A program made the position numbers and the translations under genes. The notes under the pieces were generated by a model. It did not search any database. It saw only the letters and a program-made list of their open reading frames with translations, and was not told where the DNA came from. From positions 2,790,001-2,854,000 of the forward strand of contig NZ_JAHOOZ010000001.1 in the NCBI RefSeq assembly GCF_019075875.1: a DNA stretch of 64,000 nt. Direction: 5' to 3'. Below are positions 1 through 9,414 of the stretch, piece by piece; position 1 is the first letter of the stretch; each line of letters begins with the position of its first letter. Source of the DNA: Novosphingobium sp. G106 (lineage in GTDB: Bacteria > Pseudomonadota > Alphaproteobacteria > Sphingomonadales > Sphingomonadaceae).

Positions 1-773
1 GCGGCGTCCTGGTGTTCCCCGAGTTGCACCTGACCGACGCGGAGCAACTCGCCTTCACCGACGCCTTCGGCCAGCGGCTCAACTATACCAGCGGTGCGAC
101 CCCGAACGGCGCGCGTGGCGCGGTCGCCGGCGAAGAGGCTGACGTCTACAAGATCGCACTCGGCAAGGGTGCGACGCTGGCCCCCGAATTCGTCTACGCC
201 ACCTGGTTCTGGCACACCGACGGCGTCACAGTCGACCAGCCGCTGCCCAAGGCGACGATGCTCTCGGCGCGCAAGCTGTCACTCACGGGCGGCCAGACCG
301 AATTCGCCAACACTTTCGCAGCCTGGGCGCGGCTGCCCGCGGCGGAGCAGGCGGCGATCGCCGAGCTCAGGGTGATCCACCGGCTCGAAGCCGCGATGCG
401 CCATGTCTTCCGCGAGATTCCCGAGGATCGCCTCGCCCGGTTCCGCCAGGCACCCGAGATGGTCGTGCCGCTGGTCTGGACGCAGCAGGATGGCCGCCAG
501 TCGCTCGTCCTCGGCACCCACGCCGACGAGGTGATCGGCATGCCCTACACCGCCGGCCGTTCGCTGCTGGAGAGACTGATCGAATGGGCCGCGCAGCCCG
601 ACTTCTCCTACAGCCACGACTGGCGCGAGGGCGATTTCGTCATCTGGAACAACCACGGCGTGATGCACCGGGTCGTGCCCTACGATGCGGATTCGGACCG
701 CAACATGCACCGTACCTCGATCCAGGGCGACCAGCGCCTTGGCCGGCCTTTGGCGGAACTCCAGCCGGCTTAG
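1..773 (+). CDS. TauD/TfdA-family 2-oxoglutarate dioxygenase (5' partial)
   Basis: The C-terminal part of a non-haem Fe(II)/2-oxoglutarate-dependent dioxygenase of the TauD/TfdA type. The reading frame is open to the left edge (G-V-L before VFPEL), so the N-terminus lies outside the window and the GTG at 12 is not the real start. The facial-triad motif WHTDG gives the His and Asp iron ligands, and the distal His lies in NNHGVMHRVVPYD, followed by an Arg-rich NMHRTS segment expected to bind 2-oxoglutarate. Substrate is unknown; the family acts on taurine, alkyl sulfates, phenoxyacetates and others. A paralogue lies at 57473-58324 on the other strand with the same HxD context. It converges on sppA across a palindromic repeat. 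Confidence 0.85.
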   Translation, partial: GVLVFPELHLTDAEQLAFTDAFGQRLNYTSGATPNGARGAVAGEEADVYKIALGKGATLAPEFVYATWFWHTDGVTVDQPLPKATMLSARKLSLTGGQTEFANTFAAWARLPAAEQAAIAELRVIHRLEAAMRHVFREIPEDRLARFRQAPEMVVPLVWTQQDGRQSLVLGTHADEVIGMPYTAGRSLLERLIEWAAQPDFSYSHDWREGDFVIWNNHGVMHRVVPYDADSDRNMHRTSIQGDQRLGRPLAELQPA

Positions 774-819
774 GTTTGGCCGCGACAAGCGCGCGATCGA
801 CTTTGCCTGAAAGAGGTTC

Positions 820-907
820 GTCACCCCGCTTGATCCGGGGTCCGGCTCATTGCGGCCAGACGCGAGGTTGCGAAGGCAGCGGGATCCCGGGTCAAGCCCG
901 GGATGAC
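820..907. repeat. Pair of inverted REP-like palindromic units
   Basis: Two related palindromes face each other between the convergent dioxygenase and sppA genes. The left unit (820-843) has the form TCACCCCGCTTGATCCGGGG. The right unit (about 880-907) is an inverted copy centred on CCCGGGTCAAGCCCGGGATG. Each can fold alone and the pair can form a long hairpin, so they may end transcription from both sides. A third related unit lies at 59666-59690 beside nusG. This looks like a dispersed intergenic repeat family; no transposase is linked to it. Confidence 0.7.
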
Positions 908-932
908 GATGTCAGGGTGAGGTTATCCCGCT

Positions 933-2819
933 CTAATTGAGACCCAGGACCTTCGCCACGCGCGCCAGCAAGGTCAGGTCCGCCCTGGGTGGCAGCCTGC
1001 CGCCCGCCGAGGCCGGGCATTCGAGGCAATAGGCCTGGACCCCGCGCGTGCCGATCAACCGCTCGGCGCCGGCCAGTGCCTTGCCGATCAGGCCCATCTG
1101 GCTGGCAGTTACCGCCCCGGCGAAGTCGCGCGCTTCGGCCGGCGGGGCGCTGTCTTCGTCGCTGCCACCGAGGCGCTGAAGGATCGAGGCCCACTGCTCG
1201 TCGCGCTGGCCCAGGTATTCGGGATGCCAGGAGTCGAGCTTCGCCGCCTTGGCCGCATAGGCCAGCGCCTGGTCGAGCCCACCGAACTCGTCGACCAGGC
1301 CGTTCTGCCGTGCCGTGCCGCCGTCCCAGACGCGGCCCTGGCCGATCGCGTCGATCTGCTCGGGCGTCCGGTGCCGCGACTGGCCGACGAGGCCGAGGAA
1401 GTGGCCGTAGCTGTGCTCGACATTGAGCTGGAGCATCGACTGGATCTCGGGCGAGAGGCCGCTGACGACATCGGGCTGGCCCGACAGCGGCGTGGTCGCC
1501 ACGCCGTCGGTGGTCACGCCCCACTCGGACAGGGCGTGCTCGAAGCTCGGCACGATGGCGAAGACCCCGATCGAGCCGGTAATCGTCCCCGGCTCGGCGA
1601 AGATGCGGTCGGCCGGGGTCGAGACCCAGTAGCCGCCGCTCGCCGCGAGATTGGCCATCGAGACCACGACCGGGATCTTCTTGGCCTTGTAGCGCGCGAT
1701 CGCCGCGCGGATCGCCTCGGAGCCCGTGATCGAGCCGCCCGGCGAATCGACGCGCACGACCAGCGCCGCAAAGTTCTTCGCCTGCGCCTCGTCGAGCAGC
1801 TTGGCGATGCGGTCGCCGCCCGCGGTACCCGGCCCGGCGTCGCCGTCGACGATCTCGCCCGCCACTGTGACCACGCCGATCGCCCGGCCCGGTTCGGCCG
1901 GCTTGTTGGCCGCAAGCCAGGTCTTGAGCCCGGTATGGGCAAAATGCCCAGGCCCCGGATCGCGCGTATCGTCGCCGACGATCTCGGCGACACGCTGGCC
2001 GAACTGCGCCTCGTCGCCGAGCTTGTCGACCAGCCCTGCGCTCTGCGCGCCCTTGGCGGCATCGCCGCCCGCAGCTTTCAGCCAGGCCACCGGATCGCCG
2101 CCGACCAGCGCGATGTTGGCCTTGGGCCGCGCCTTGGCGACGTCCGCCTTCCAGTTCTCCCAGATCGCGCCGTAGAGCGCCTTGCTCGCCTCGCGCGAGG
2201 GGTCGGACATGTCGTTGCGGATGTAAGGCTCGACCGCGCTCTTGTAGGTGCCGACGCGGAAGACGTGCGCGGTGACCTTCAGCTTGTCGAGCAGGCCGCC
2301 GTAGTAAAGGTTCTTGCCGCCGGGCCCGAGCACGAAGGCCCCGCCCATCGGGTTGACCCAGGCTTCGCTGGCGTGGGCAGCAAGCTGCACGCCGTCGTCG
2401 TTGTATAGCGTGGCATAGGTCAGCACCGGCTTCTTCGCCGCGCGCACCGCGTCCATCGCCTCGCCGATCTCGGTCATGTGCACAAAACCGCCGCCGGTGA
2501 AGCGCGAGAGATCGAAGACCACGGCCTTGATCCGGTCGTCCTTCGCCGCGAGCCGCAGCGCGCGGACCACGTCGCGCGCCCGGTACTCACCGACCGGCGC
2601 CTGCTGCGACACCAGTTGCTTGATCGGATCGACCAGCGAAGGCTCCTCGACCACCGCACCGTCGAGCTTGAGCAGCAGCGCGCCCTTCTGCACCGAAGCG
2701 ACGTTCGGCCGCACCGTCAGCGCCGCATAGAGCAGTCCGAAGAACATCAGGAGGAGCAGCAGCGCGAGCCCGTCCTTGATCGCAACCAGCAGCTTCCAGA
2801 CCTTGCGCGCGAATGCCAT
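933..2819 (-). CDS. sppA: Signal peptide peptidase SppA, 67K type
   Basis: A membrane-bound serine protease that degrades cleaved signal peptides. The 628-residue product has an N-terminal membrane anchor (about residues 16-36) and two tandem S49 peptidase domains, the length of the 67K class. The expected Ser/Lys dyad is visible as Lys193 in [10 protein letters not shown] and Ser394 in LAASGGYW, matching the E. coli K209/S409 spacing. I start it at the ATG at 2819 because GAGGAA lies just upstream and the next residues ([11 protein letters not shown]) lead into the anchor; an in-frame ATG at 2876 would add 19 residues and lacks such a site. It is divergent from pyrB, with 96 bp between them. 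Confidence 0.92.
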   Translation of the reverse strand: MAFARKVWKLLVAIKDGLALLLLLMFFGLLYAALTVRPNVASVQKGALLLKLDGAVVEEPSLVDPIKQLVSQQAPVGEYRARDVVRALRLAAKDDRIKAVVFDLSRFTGGGFVHMTEIGEAMDAVRAAKKPVLTYATLYNDDGVQLAAHASEAWVNPMGGAFVLGPGGKNLYYGGLLDKLKVTAHVFRVGTYKSAVEPYIRNDMSDPSREASKALYGAIWENWKADVAKARPKANIALVGGDPVAWLKAAGGDAAKGAQSAGLVDKLGDEAQFGQRVAEIVGDDTRDPGPGHFAHTGLKTWLAANKPAEPGRAIGVVTVAGEIVDGDAGPGTAGGDRIAKLLDEAQAKNFAALVVRVDSPGGSITGSEAIRAAIARYKAKKIPVVVSMANLAASGGYWVSTPADRIFAEPGTITGSIGVFAIVPSFEHALSEWGVTTDGVATTPLSGQPDVVSGLSPEIQSMLQLNVEHSYGHFLGLVGQSRHRTPEQIDAIGQGRVWDGGTARQNGLVDEFGGLDQALAYAAKAAKLDSWHPEYLGQRDEQWASILQRLGGSDEDSAPPAEARDFAGAVTASQMGLIGKALAGAERLIGTRGVQAYCLECPASAGGRLPPRADLTLLARVAKVLGLN

Positions 2820-2915
2820 GCGTGTTCCTCTATTTCGCGTCTTTCTAAGGACGGGGGACAGTTTGTCCAAGCACACTTTACCCCCCGCCCCGGCAGGTCT
2901 AAGGCGCTGTCTTCA

Positions 2916-3923
2916 ATGACATCGCCAGAACTCCCTCACGCGGGCCGCTATCCGGCAGGCTCGCTGGCCTTCCCGCACCGCGGGCTGCTCGGCATCGCCG
3001 GCCTTGCGCCGCACGAGATCCTGTTCCTGCTCGACGAGGCCGAGCAATGGGTCGAGCTCAACCGGCAGCCGCAGAAGCGCGACGAGAGCCTGGCCGGCCT
3101 CACCATCATCAACGCCTTCTTCGAGAACTCGACGCGCACGCTCTTGAGCTTCGAGATAGCCGGCAAGCGGCTCGGCGCCGACGTCGTCAACATGCAGGTG
3201 GCGCAGTCGAGCGTGAAGAAGGGCGAGACGCTGATCGACACGGCTATGACGCTCAACGCGATGCGCGCCGACGCCATGGTCATCCGCCACGGCAGTTCGG
3301 GCGCCGTGCGGCTGATCGCCGACAAGGTGAACTGCCCGGTGCTCAATGCCGGCGACGGCCAGCATGAGCACCCGACCCAGGGCCTGCTCGACGCGCTGAC
3401 GATCCGTCATGCCCTGCGCGGCAAGACCAACGGCGAATTCAACGGCCTGACGATCACGATCTGCGGCGACATCCTGCACAGCCGCGTCGCACGCTCGAAC
3501 ATCCATTGCCTGACCACGCTCGGCGCCGAAGTCCGCGTCTGCGCCCCGCCCGCGCTGATGCCCGCGGGGATCGAGGAGATGAAGGTCACGCCGTTCCACG
3601 ATTTCGACGCAGCGCTGAAAGGCGCCGACGTGGTCATGATGCTGCGGCTCCAGCAGGAACGCATGTCGGGCCAGTTCATCCCCAGCCCGCGCGAATACCG
3701 CCACCTCTATGGCCTGACGCTCGACCGACTGGCCAAGGCCCAGCCCGATGCGCTGGTCATGCACCCCGGCCCAATGAACCGCGGCGTGGAGATCGACAGC
3801 AACGTCGCCGATCTGGTCGACCGATCGGTGATCACCCGCCAGGTCGAGATGGGAGTCGCCATCCGCATGGCCTGCCTCGATGTGCTGACACGAAAAGCGC
3901 GCAAGCTGGAGGGCTGGACATGA
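2916..3923 (+). CDS. pyrB: Aspartate carbamoyltransferase catalytic subunit
   Basis: Catalyses carbamoyl phosphate + L-aspartate to N-carbamoyl-aspartate, the committed step of pyrimidine synthesis. The 335-residue protein carries the carbamoyl-phosphate loop FFENSTRT (S72-T75), the HPTQ motif in [12 protein letters not shown], and the aspartate-binding MLRLQQER region. I choose the ATG at 2916 because alignment to the family begins just after it and any longer frame would read across the divergent sppA gene. Its TGA stop overlaps the ATG of the next gene (ATGA), so it is translationally coupled to a dihydroorotase-like partner. No pyrI-type regulatory subunit is seen, as in the class of ATCases that associate with a DHOase homologue. 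Confidence 0.95.
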   Translation: MTSPELPHAGRYPAGSLAFPHRGLLGIAGLAPHEILFLLDEAEQWVELNRQPQKRDESLAGLTIINAFFENSTRTLLSFEIAGKRLGADVVNMQVAQSSVKKGETLIDTAMTLNAMRADAMVIRHGSSGAVRLIADKVNCPVLNAGDGQHEHPTQGLLDALTIRHALRGKTNGEFNGLTITICGDILHSRVARSNIHCLTTLGAEVRVCAPPALMPAGIEEMKVTPFHDFDAALKGADVVMMLRLQQERMSGQFIPSPREYRHLYGLTLDRLAKAQPDALVMHPGPMNRGVEIDSNVADLVDRSVITRQVEMGVAIRMACLDVLTRKARKLEGWT

Positions 3924-5170
3924 GCGCGGCCCCTCCTCTCGTCATCGCCAATGGCCTGCTGATGCTGCCCGAGGACGCGCCGGCCAAGGGCGCGGTGCGC
4001 GTCGAGGGCGGCCGGATCGCCGCGCTGGGCGACAGCGTCGATCAGGCTGATGCCCGCGTGGTCGATGCCAAAGGCGCAATCATCGCCCCCGGCCTCGTCG
4101 ACCTCGGTGTCTTCGCGATCGACAAGCCGGCCTTCCATTTCGGCGGCGTGACCCGCGCCGCGCTGATGCCCGACCAGAGCCCGCCGCTGGATAGGCCCTC
4201 GACCGTCCGTTACGCCGCGCAGTCGGGTAAGCCGGACTTCTGGGTCCATCCGCTGGGCGCCGCGACGCGCGGGCTCGAGGGCGTCGAACTCGCCGAGATC
4301 GCGATGATGCGCGATGCCGGGGCCAAGGCGGTAGCCACCGGGCGGCGCTGGATCGGCGATTCCGGGACGATGCTCCGCCTGCTGCGCTACTGCGCGATGC
4401 TCGGCCTCGTCGTCGTCAGCCACGCCGAGGACGGCGGACTGACCGGCAATGCCGTCGCCACCGCCGGCGAGATGGCAACGCGGCTCGGCCTGCCCTCGGC
4501 ACCGGCTGAGGCCGAAGCGCTGGCCATCGCTCGCGACATCGCGCTCGCCGAGATGAGCGGCGCGCGGCTCCATTTCCGCCAGGTCACGACCGCCGCCGGG
4601 CTCACGCTGGTGCGCGCCGCCAAGACCCGCGGCGTTTCGGTCACCGCCGGGGTGACGCCGGCGCATTTCATGCTCTCGGACATCGCGGTGGCCGACTTCC
4701 GCACTTTCGCCCGGCTATCGCCCCCCCTTCGCTCGGAAGCCGACCGGCAGGCGGTACGCGCTGCGCTCGCCGATGGGACGATCGACGTCATTACCTCGGG
4801 CCACGATCCGCGCGGCCCCGAGGACAAGCGCCTGCCCTTCGCCGATGCCGAGCCCGGCATGGCCGGCGCCGAGACGCTGCTGCCGTTGACGCTCAGCCTC
4901 GTACGCGACGGGGTGATCGACCTGACCCGCGCCTTCCGCCTGCTCGCGGGCAATCCCGCGCAACTACTGGGGCTCGATGCCGGCGTGCTGCGGGTGGGCG
5001 CCGAGGCCGACCTCGCGATCATCGATCCCGATCGGCCGTGGATCGTCGATTCGGACAAGATGGCGGCCGCCGCCGGCAATACGCCGTTCGACAAGCAGCC
5101 GGTCCAGGGCCGCGTCCTCGCGCTCTACAAGGGCGGCATGCCCGCAGGCAGCAACCACCTCGACAGATAA
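3920..5170 (+). CDS. Dihydroorotase-like protein (PyrC'/PyrX type), degenerate metal site
   Basis: A 416-residue amidohydrolase-fold protein placed like pyrC and overlapping pyrB by 4 bp. The fold landmarks are present (N-terminal APGLVDLG strand, VSHAED, C-terminal [15 protein letters not shown]), but catalytic residues are not. The HxH that should follow PGLVD is LGV at about residues 62-64. The usual paired-His segment reads LHFRQVTT, with the second His replaced by Gln. The TDHAPH-type motif carrying the catalytic Asp reads SGHDPRG. In Pseudomonas a similar inactive PyrC' is a structural partner of ATCase; I infer the same role here, so an active dihydroorotase should be encoded elsewhere. 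Annotation as an active pyrC would be misleading. Confidence 0.85.
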   Translation: MSAAPPLVIANGLLMLPEDAPAKGAVRVEGGRIAALGDSVDQADARVVDAKGAIIAPGLVDLGVFAIDKPAFHFGGVTRAALMPDQSPPLDRPSTVRYAAQSGKPDFWVHPLGAATRGLEGVELAEIAMMRDAGAKAVATGRRWIGDSGTMLRLLRYCAMLGLVVVSHAEDGGLTGNAVATAGEMATRLGLPSAPAEAEALAIARDIALAEMSGARLHFRQVTTAAGLTLVRAAKTRGVSVTAGVTPAHFMLSDIAVADFRTFARLSPPLRSEADRQAVRAALADGTIDVITSGHDPRGPEDKRLPFADAEPGMAGAETLLPLTLSLVRDGVIDLTRAFRLLAGNPAQLLGLDAGVLRVGAEADLAIIDPDRPWIVDSDKMAAAAGNTPFDKQPVQGRVLALYKGGMPAGSNHLDR

Positions 5171-5171
5171 G

Positions 5172-5201
5172 AAAAACCCCTCCGCGAAGGGAGGGGCTTT
5201 T
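5172..5201. terminator. Bidirectional rho-independent terminator
   Basis: The stem CCCCTCC (5177-5183) pairs with GGAGGGG (5190-5196). It is followed by CTTTT on the plus strand and, read on the minus strand, by GTTTTTC. It sits between the convergent dihydroorotase-like and SPOR genes and can serve both. Confidence 0.85.
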
Positions 5202-5227
5202 CCCGGTAATCGCTGACGCGAAAACTT

Positions 5228-6613
5228 TTAGCGGGCGCGGGCCCGGCCACCGCCGAGGTTGACGGCGAAGGACGGTTGGACCTGGCCGGCGGGCGCCCGG
5301 TTCGCCGCATAGGCGAAGCAGACGTTGCCGCGGCTCTTGAGGCCCGAGCAGAGGCTCGAGGCCGAGCCGCCGTTGAAGCCGGCGGCGGCGACGCGCCAGA
5401 AGTTCTTGCCGTTCACCACCGCAGGCGTGATCGTCATCTGGTAGCCGCGCAGCTCGGGGCTGCGCGCGGTGAGGATTCCCACGGCGCGGCGGGCATTGGC
5501 CTCGCTAGAGAACGAGCCGAGCTGGACGAGGTGCGTGCCGTTCTTGACCGCGGCAGGCCAGGCCATCGGGCGCGAGGCATCCTTGCGCGGCGCGGCGAGC
5601 TTCGGCGCGCTCGGCCGTTCGGCAACGGCGCGCGTGAAAGCAGCGACGCGGCTCGCCCGGGCGGGCGCGGCCTGCAACGAAGGCTTGGCCGCATAGTCGG
5701 CCACAGCGACCTGGGCCGCCGGCTGAACCACCGGCTGGGCGACATAGTTCGATTGCGGCTGCGCAGCGAAGGCCGTGGCGAATTCGGCCGAAGCCGGCGC
5801 CGGTACGGCAGCAACGGCCGGAGCCGGAGTCTCGCCGATCGCTGGCAGTTCGGCATCGGCAGTCCGGGTGACCGGCGCGGGCTCCGCTTCGGCGCGCTGT
5901 TCCTTCGGCTCGGCCACACCGCTGAGCGCAAGCGCTACGGGCTGACCGGCATCGGCCACGCCGACGGGCACGGCGAGCAGGCTGGCGACGCGGCGCTGCA
6001 CGTCCTCGGGGCGGCTCATCGCTGCCCAGTCACCGATGCGGTCGTCGATCTGGTCGGCCGGCACGTCCTGCGACATGGCGACTCGCGCTTCGCGCCACTG
6101 GCCGTTGAGCGCATAGGCATAAGCGAGGTTCTGGCGCAGCTTCGGCGAATTCTCGCCGCCGCGCAGGGCATCGATCAGCACCGCGACGCCGCGACCGGTC
6201 TGCCCGGCAAGCGCCAGTGCAAGGCCGCGATCGGCCGGCTGGATCGTGTCGCGCGCTTGGTCGAGCACGGCAGCCGCGCCGCGCATGTCGCCAGCACCGA
6301 TGCGGGCCAGCGCCAGGCGCAATTGCACCGAACTACTACTGTCACCGAGCTGGATCGCGTCGGAGAAGGTCGTGGCGGCCGACTGGAAGCGGCCGGCGTC
6401 GAGATAGGCCTGGCCGAGCGCGAGGCGCGCAGCGGCGTCGTTCGGGGCCTGCGCGACGGTTTGTTCGGCGGCGTTGATCGAACGGCTCTGGTTCTTGGCG
6501 GTCCGGACGGCATGATCGCCGGCGCGGGCCATGTGGCTCGAACCGGCGCAGCCGGCGAGCAGACCAACGGCGAGAGCACCGGTGATCGCGTAGCGAACGG
6601 TCATGCGAGACAT
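5228..6613 (-). CDS. TPR- and SPOR-domain lipoprotein
   Basis: A 461-residue envelope protein. It has a lipoprotein signal with a lipobox ending LLAGC (Cys22), a TPR region (about residues 45-210), a Pro/Ala-rich linker, and a C-terminal SPOR domain (about 350-430; NGTHLVQLGSFSSEANARRA is diagnostic). SPOR domains bind denuded peptidoglycan at division sites, so a division or septal role is likely. I prefer the ATG at 6613 because GAAGGGAAG lies upstream; in-frame ATGs at 6634 and 6652 are alternatives, the latter only 3 bp after the preceding stop, so coupling is possible. It is the last gene of a ParA - RHH - SPOR operon. Confidence 0.82.
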   Translation of the reverse strand: MSRMTVRYAITGALAVGLLAGCAGSSHMARAGDHAVRTAKNQSRSINAAEQTVAQAPNDAAARLALGQAYLDAGRFQSAATTFSDAIQLGDSSSSVQLRLALARIGAGDMRGAAAVLDQARDTIQPADRGLALALAGQTGRGVAVLIDALRGGENSPKLRQNLAYAYALNGQWREARVAMSQDVPADQIDDRIGDWAAMSRPEDVQRRVASLLAVPVGVADAGQPVALALSGVAEPKEQRAEAEPAPVTRTADAELPAIGETPAPAVAAVPAPASAEFATAFAAQPQSNYVAQPVVQPAAQVAVADYAAKPSLQAAPARASRVAAFTRAVAERPSAPKLAAPRKDASRPMAWPAAVKNGTHLVQLGSFSSEANARRAVGILTARSPELRGYQMTITPAVVNGKNFWRVAAAGFNGGSASSLCSGLKSRGNVCFAYAANRAPAGQVQPSFAVNLGGGRARAR

Positions 6614-6655
6614 GAAAGACTTCCCTTCAGTCATTTCGTGGCCTTCGGTCATGGT

Positions 6656-7192
6656 TCAACGGCCTTTGCTGACCTTCACCGCCAGCTCGCCCACCTGGGG
6701 CAGCTCGGTAATGAGGCGGTCGAGGGCTTCGGTGACGAGTTGTTGCGCGCTGCGACCACTGGTGACGCAGGCGAGGCGAAGCTTGAGGTGACGCTCTTCG
6801 TCGAGGCGCAGCGTGAAAGCGGCCTTGCGCCCCTGCGACACCGCCGAACGGCGCGGTGCCGACTTCGGCTTGGCCAGGCGGTGGGCGATCTTTTCCTGCT
6901 GGTGCACCACTTCCGGCACGCCCGCGAGGGCCTGCTCTCCGCCAGGATTGAGCGCGACGATCTCCGCGGTCTGCGGCATTTCCGCCTGGGGCGCCACGGG
7001 CAGTTCGGCGGCGGACGCTTCGTCCTGGCCGTCGGCCTCGTGGCCCATGTCGTTCCAGCCGAGATCGTCGAGCTGGAGCGCGGTATTGTCCTGGAAGCGC
7101 AGCGGCTGAAGCTGCGGCCGCATCGCCGGACGCGCGCCGCCCTTACGAGCGAGCAGCGTGGGCGAAAGCGAGGCGACGGGTCGGTTGTTCAT
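6656..7192 (-). CDS. Ribbon-helix-helix protein partnered with a ParA ATPase
   Basis: A 178-residue protein. The N-terminal two thirds look disordered. The C-terminal segment (about residues 122-170, beginning KAAFTLRLDEERHLKLRLAC) has the strand-helix-helix pattern of RHH DNA-binding or dimerisation domains (ParG/CopG-like). It begins 13 bp after the ParA-type gene, which suggests that it is the ATPase's partner, either a DNA-bound adaptor or a cargo linker. I do not recognise a named family, and the partner role is inferred from position and fold. Confidence 0.7.
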   Translation of the reverse strand: MNNRPVASLSPTLLARKGGARPAMRPQLQPLRFQDNTALQLDDLGWNDMGHEADGQDEASAAELPVAPQAEMPQTAEIVALNPGGEQALAGVPEVVHQQEKIAHRLAKPKSAPRRSAVSQGRKAAFTLRLDEERHLKLRLACVTSGRSAQQLVTEALDRLITELPQVGELAVKVSKGR

Positions 7193-7205
7193 GCCCCGGT
7201 GCTCC

Positions 7206-7922
7206 TTACGAGCCGGCGACGCGGCGTCCGAAGCCGCCGGTCGGACGGTGGGCGCCCGGAACGGCGACCGCGCTGGGCGGAGCGAACACGGTACGGCGGA
7301 AATTCTTCTCGAGGCGGTCGGCGATGTAGTTCCACAGACCGGCGACCTCGTTGGCCGAGCGGCCGTTGGGATCGCATTCCATCACCGTGCGGCCGTCGAT
7401 CATCGAGGCGGCGAAGTCGGTGCGGTGGTGCAGCGTGATCGGCGCGACGGTGCCGTGCTGCGACAGCGCGACAGCGGCTTCCGACGTGATCTTGGCCTTG
7501 GCCGTCGCGGCGTTGACCACGAAGATCAGCGGCTTGCCCGCACGCTCGCAGAGATCGACCGTGGCGCCGACGGCGCGCAGGTCGTGCGGGCTCGGACGCG
7601 TCGGGACGACGATCAGCTCGGCGACCGAGATCACGCTCTGGATCGCCATGGTGATCGCCGGCGGCGTGTCGATGACCGCAAGCTTGAAGCCCTGCTGGCG
7701 CAGAACCTGGAGATCGTTCGCCAGCCGCGCGACCGTGGTCTGCGCGAAAGCCGGCAGTTCGGCCTCACGCTCGTTCCACCAGTCGGCGAGCGAGCCCTGC
7801 GGATCGATGTCGATCAGGACGACCGGCCCTGCGCCGGCGCGCTGGGCCTGGACGGCGAGATGCCCCGACAGGGTTGTCTTGCCCGAACCGCCCTTCTGCG
7901 ATGCCAATGCCAATACGCGCAA
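7206..7922 (-). CDS. ParA/MinD-family P-loop ATPase
   Basis: A ParA-like ATPase with a deviant Walker A motif QKGGSGKTT starting at about residue 9, a Walker A' in LIDIDPQGS, and IDTPP as the Walker B segment. Such proteins position DNA, protein complexes or division machinery by forming dynamic gradients on the nucleoid or membrane. I start it at the TTG at 7922 (MRVLALASQKGG) because GGGGGA is about 6 bp upstream and family members begin right at this strand; a TTG at 7958 would add 12 unrelated residues. No parB or parS is nearby. The neighbours (RHH protein, two SPOR proteins) suggest cell-division or polar cargo rather than chromosome segregation. Confidence 0.85.
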   Translation of the reverse strand: MRVLALASQKGGSGKTTLSGHLAVQAQRAGAGPVVLIDIDPQGSLADWWNEREAELPAFAQTTVARLANDLQVLRQQGFKLAVIDTPPAITMAIQSVISVAELIVVPTRPSPHDLRAVGATVDLCERAGKPLIFVVNAATAKAKITSEAAVALSQHGTVAPITLHHRTDFAASMIDGRTVMECDPNGRSANEVAGLWNYIADRLEKNFRRTVFAPPSAVAVPGAHRPTGGFGRRVAGS

Positions 7923-8183
7923 TGCTGGTCCCCCAATGCAGGAAAAATGCACCTTCAACTGGGGACGGAGATCGCAGATCGTTCCTAATTATAGGTTAAC
8001 AGCAGCGCCGACCGCGCAGCGAAAATACCCCGTTCCCGTGCATAAAGACTTTGCTAACCCTTCGTTTACTATGCCAATTAGGCAGCGCATGCGGGCCGGT
8101 GCGGGGGCGGCGGCCTGCAAGGGCCTGACTGGCCGGCGCAAACGTTACTGACGGTGCGGAAATTTTTTGTGCGGGTGGGCGGC

Positions 8184-9410
8184 ATGACGACGAAAGCACT
8201 GTTGCGGAATTCACTGCTTGCGGGCGCGGCATTGCTCGCCGCGAATCCGGCCCTGGCCGATGTTAAGGCCGGCGTCGACGCTTGGTCGCGCGGCGACTAC
8301 GCCCGCGCGATCGGCGAATGGAAAGGCCCCGCCGACAAAGGCGATGCCGACGCCCAGTTCAACCTGGCCCAGGCCTACAAGCTGGGCCGCGGCGTGCCGG
8401 CCGACCTCGCCAAGGCCGAGGAGCTGTTCGGCAAGGCGGCAGCGCAGGGCCATCTCCAGGCGGCGGACAATTACGGCCTGCTGCTGTTCCAGCGCGGCGA
8501 GCACGTTCGCGCCCTGCCCTATATCAAGGCCGCGGCCGACCGCGGCGATCCGCGCTCGCAGTACCTCCTCGGCATCGCTCACTTCAACGGCGATAACGTC
8601 GCCAAGGACTGGGTCCGGGCCTATGCGCTGGTCAGCCTGGCACAGCAGGCCGGCCTCGCCCAGGCAGCACCGGCGCTGGCGCAAATGGACAAGTACATCC
8701 CGCTCGACCAGCGCCAACAGAGCGTGCGCCTCGCCTCCGAGCTGGCCGGCGCCGCGCAGGCGACTCGCGAGCGCCAGCTAACCGCAGTCGATCTGGGCTC
8801 GACAGTGCCCACGCCGAATTCCGCTCCCGCAACAGTCTCCAAACCAGCTCCGCCGGTAGCTGTGGCTGTAGCTGCGGCGACTCCAGCCGCTCCGCCGAAG
8901 CCCGCGCCGCGCACCGCGGCTGTAGTATCGGCCGAGAACGCCGTCGCCACGGCGGCGCGCGCCGCCGGCAACGAAACCCCGCGCACCGCCGGCGCCGACT
9001 ACACCCGGCCGCAGACGCCCGCCGCCGCGAAGCCGCCGGTTCCGGCTGCGACCGCTGCGGTCGCCCCTGCCCCAGCCAAGCCTGCCGCTCCCGCGCCGCG
9101 GCCCGCACCCAATCCGACGGCTACACACGCAGCGCAGGCGAAGCCCGCCGCGCCGCCCAAACCTGCTGCCGCTCCCGCTTCGGGCGGCTGGCGCGTCCAG
9201 CTCGGCGCCTTCGGCGTCGCAGGCAATGCGGAGACGATGTGGAACCGCGCAAAGTCGCGGCCCGAGCTCGCCGGCCATGCCCGGATGCTGGTCCCCGCGG
9301 GCAAGGTGTCCAAGCTTCAGGCCGGCGGCTTTGCCAGCCAGGCCGAGGCCCAGGCCGCCTGCACCCGCCTGTCCGCCGCGGGCTTCTCCTGCCTCCCCGT
9401 CAGGAACTGA
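8184..9410 (+). CDS. Exported Sel1-repeat / SPOR-domain protein
   Basis: A protein of about 408 residues with a Sec signal peptide (cleavage near NPALA-D), Sel1-like repeats (about residues 30-185, with the GDADAQFNLAQAYKLGRGV type of repeat), a long Ala/Pro linker, and a C-terminal SPOR domain (about 340-405, starting GGWRVQLGAFG). The SPOR domain predicts binding to septal peptidoglycan. I favour the ATG at 8184 because it gives a clean signal peptide; a GTG at 8154 would add 10 residues. It is divergent from the ParA-type operon, which ends in another SPOR protein, so the two transcripts may serve one process. Confidence 0.82.
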   Translation: MTTKALLRNSLLAGAALLAANPALADVKAGVDAWSRGDYARAIGEWKGPADKGDADAQFNLAQAYKLGRGVPADLAKAEELFGKAAAQGHLQAADNYGLLLFQRGEHVRALPYIKAAADRGDPRSQYLLGIAHFNGDNVAKDWVRAYALVSLAQQAGLAQAAPALAQMDKYIPLDQRQQSVRLASELAGAAQATRERQLTAVDLGSTVPTPNSAPATVSKPAPPVAVAVAAATPAAPPKPAPRTAAVVSAENAVATAARAAGNETPRTAGADYTRPQTPAAAKPPVPAATAAVAPAPAKPAAPAPRPAPNPTATHAAQAKPAAPPKPAAAPASGGWRVQLGAFGVAGNAETMWNRAKSRPELAGHARMLVPAGKVSKLQAGGFASQAEAQAACTRLSAAGFSCLPVRN

Positions 9411-9414
9411 GCGC

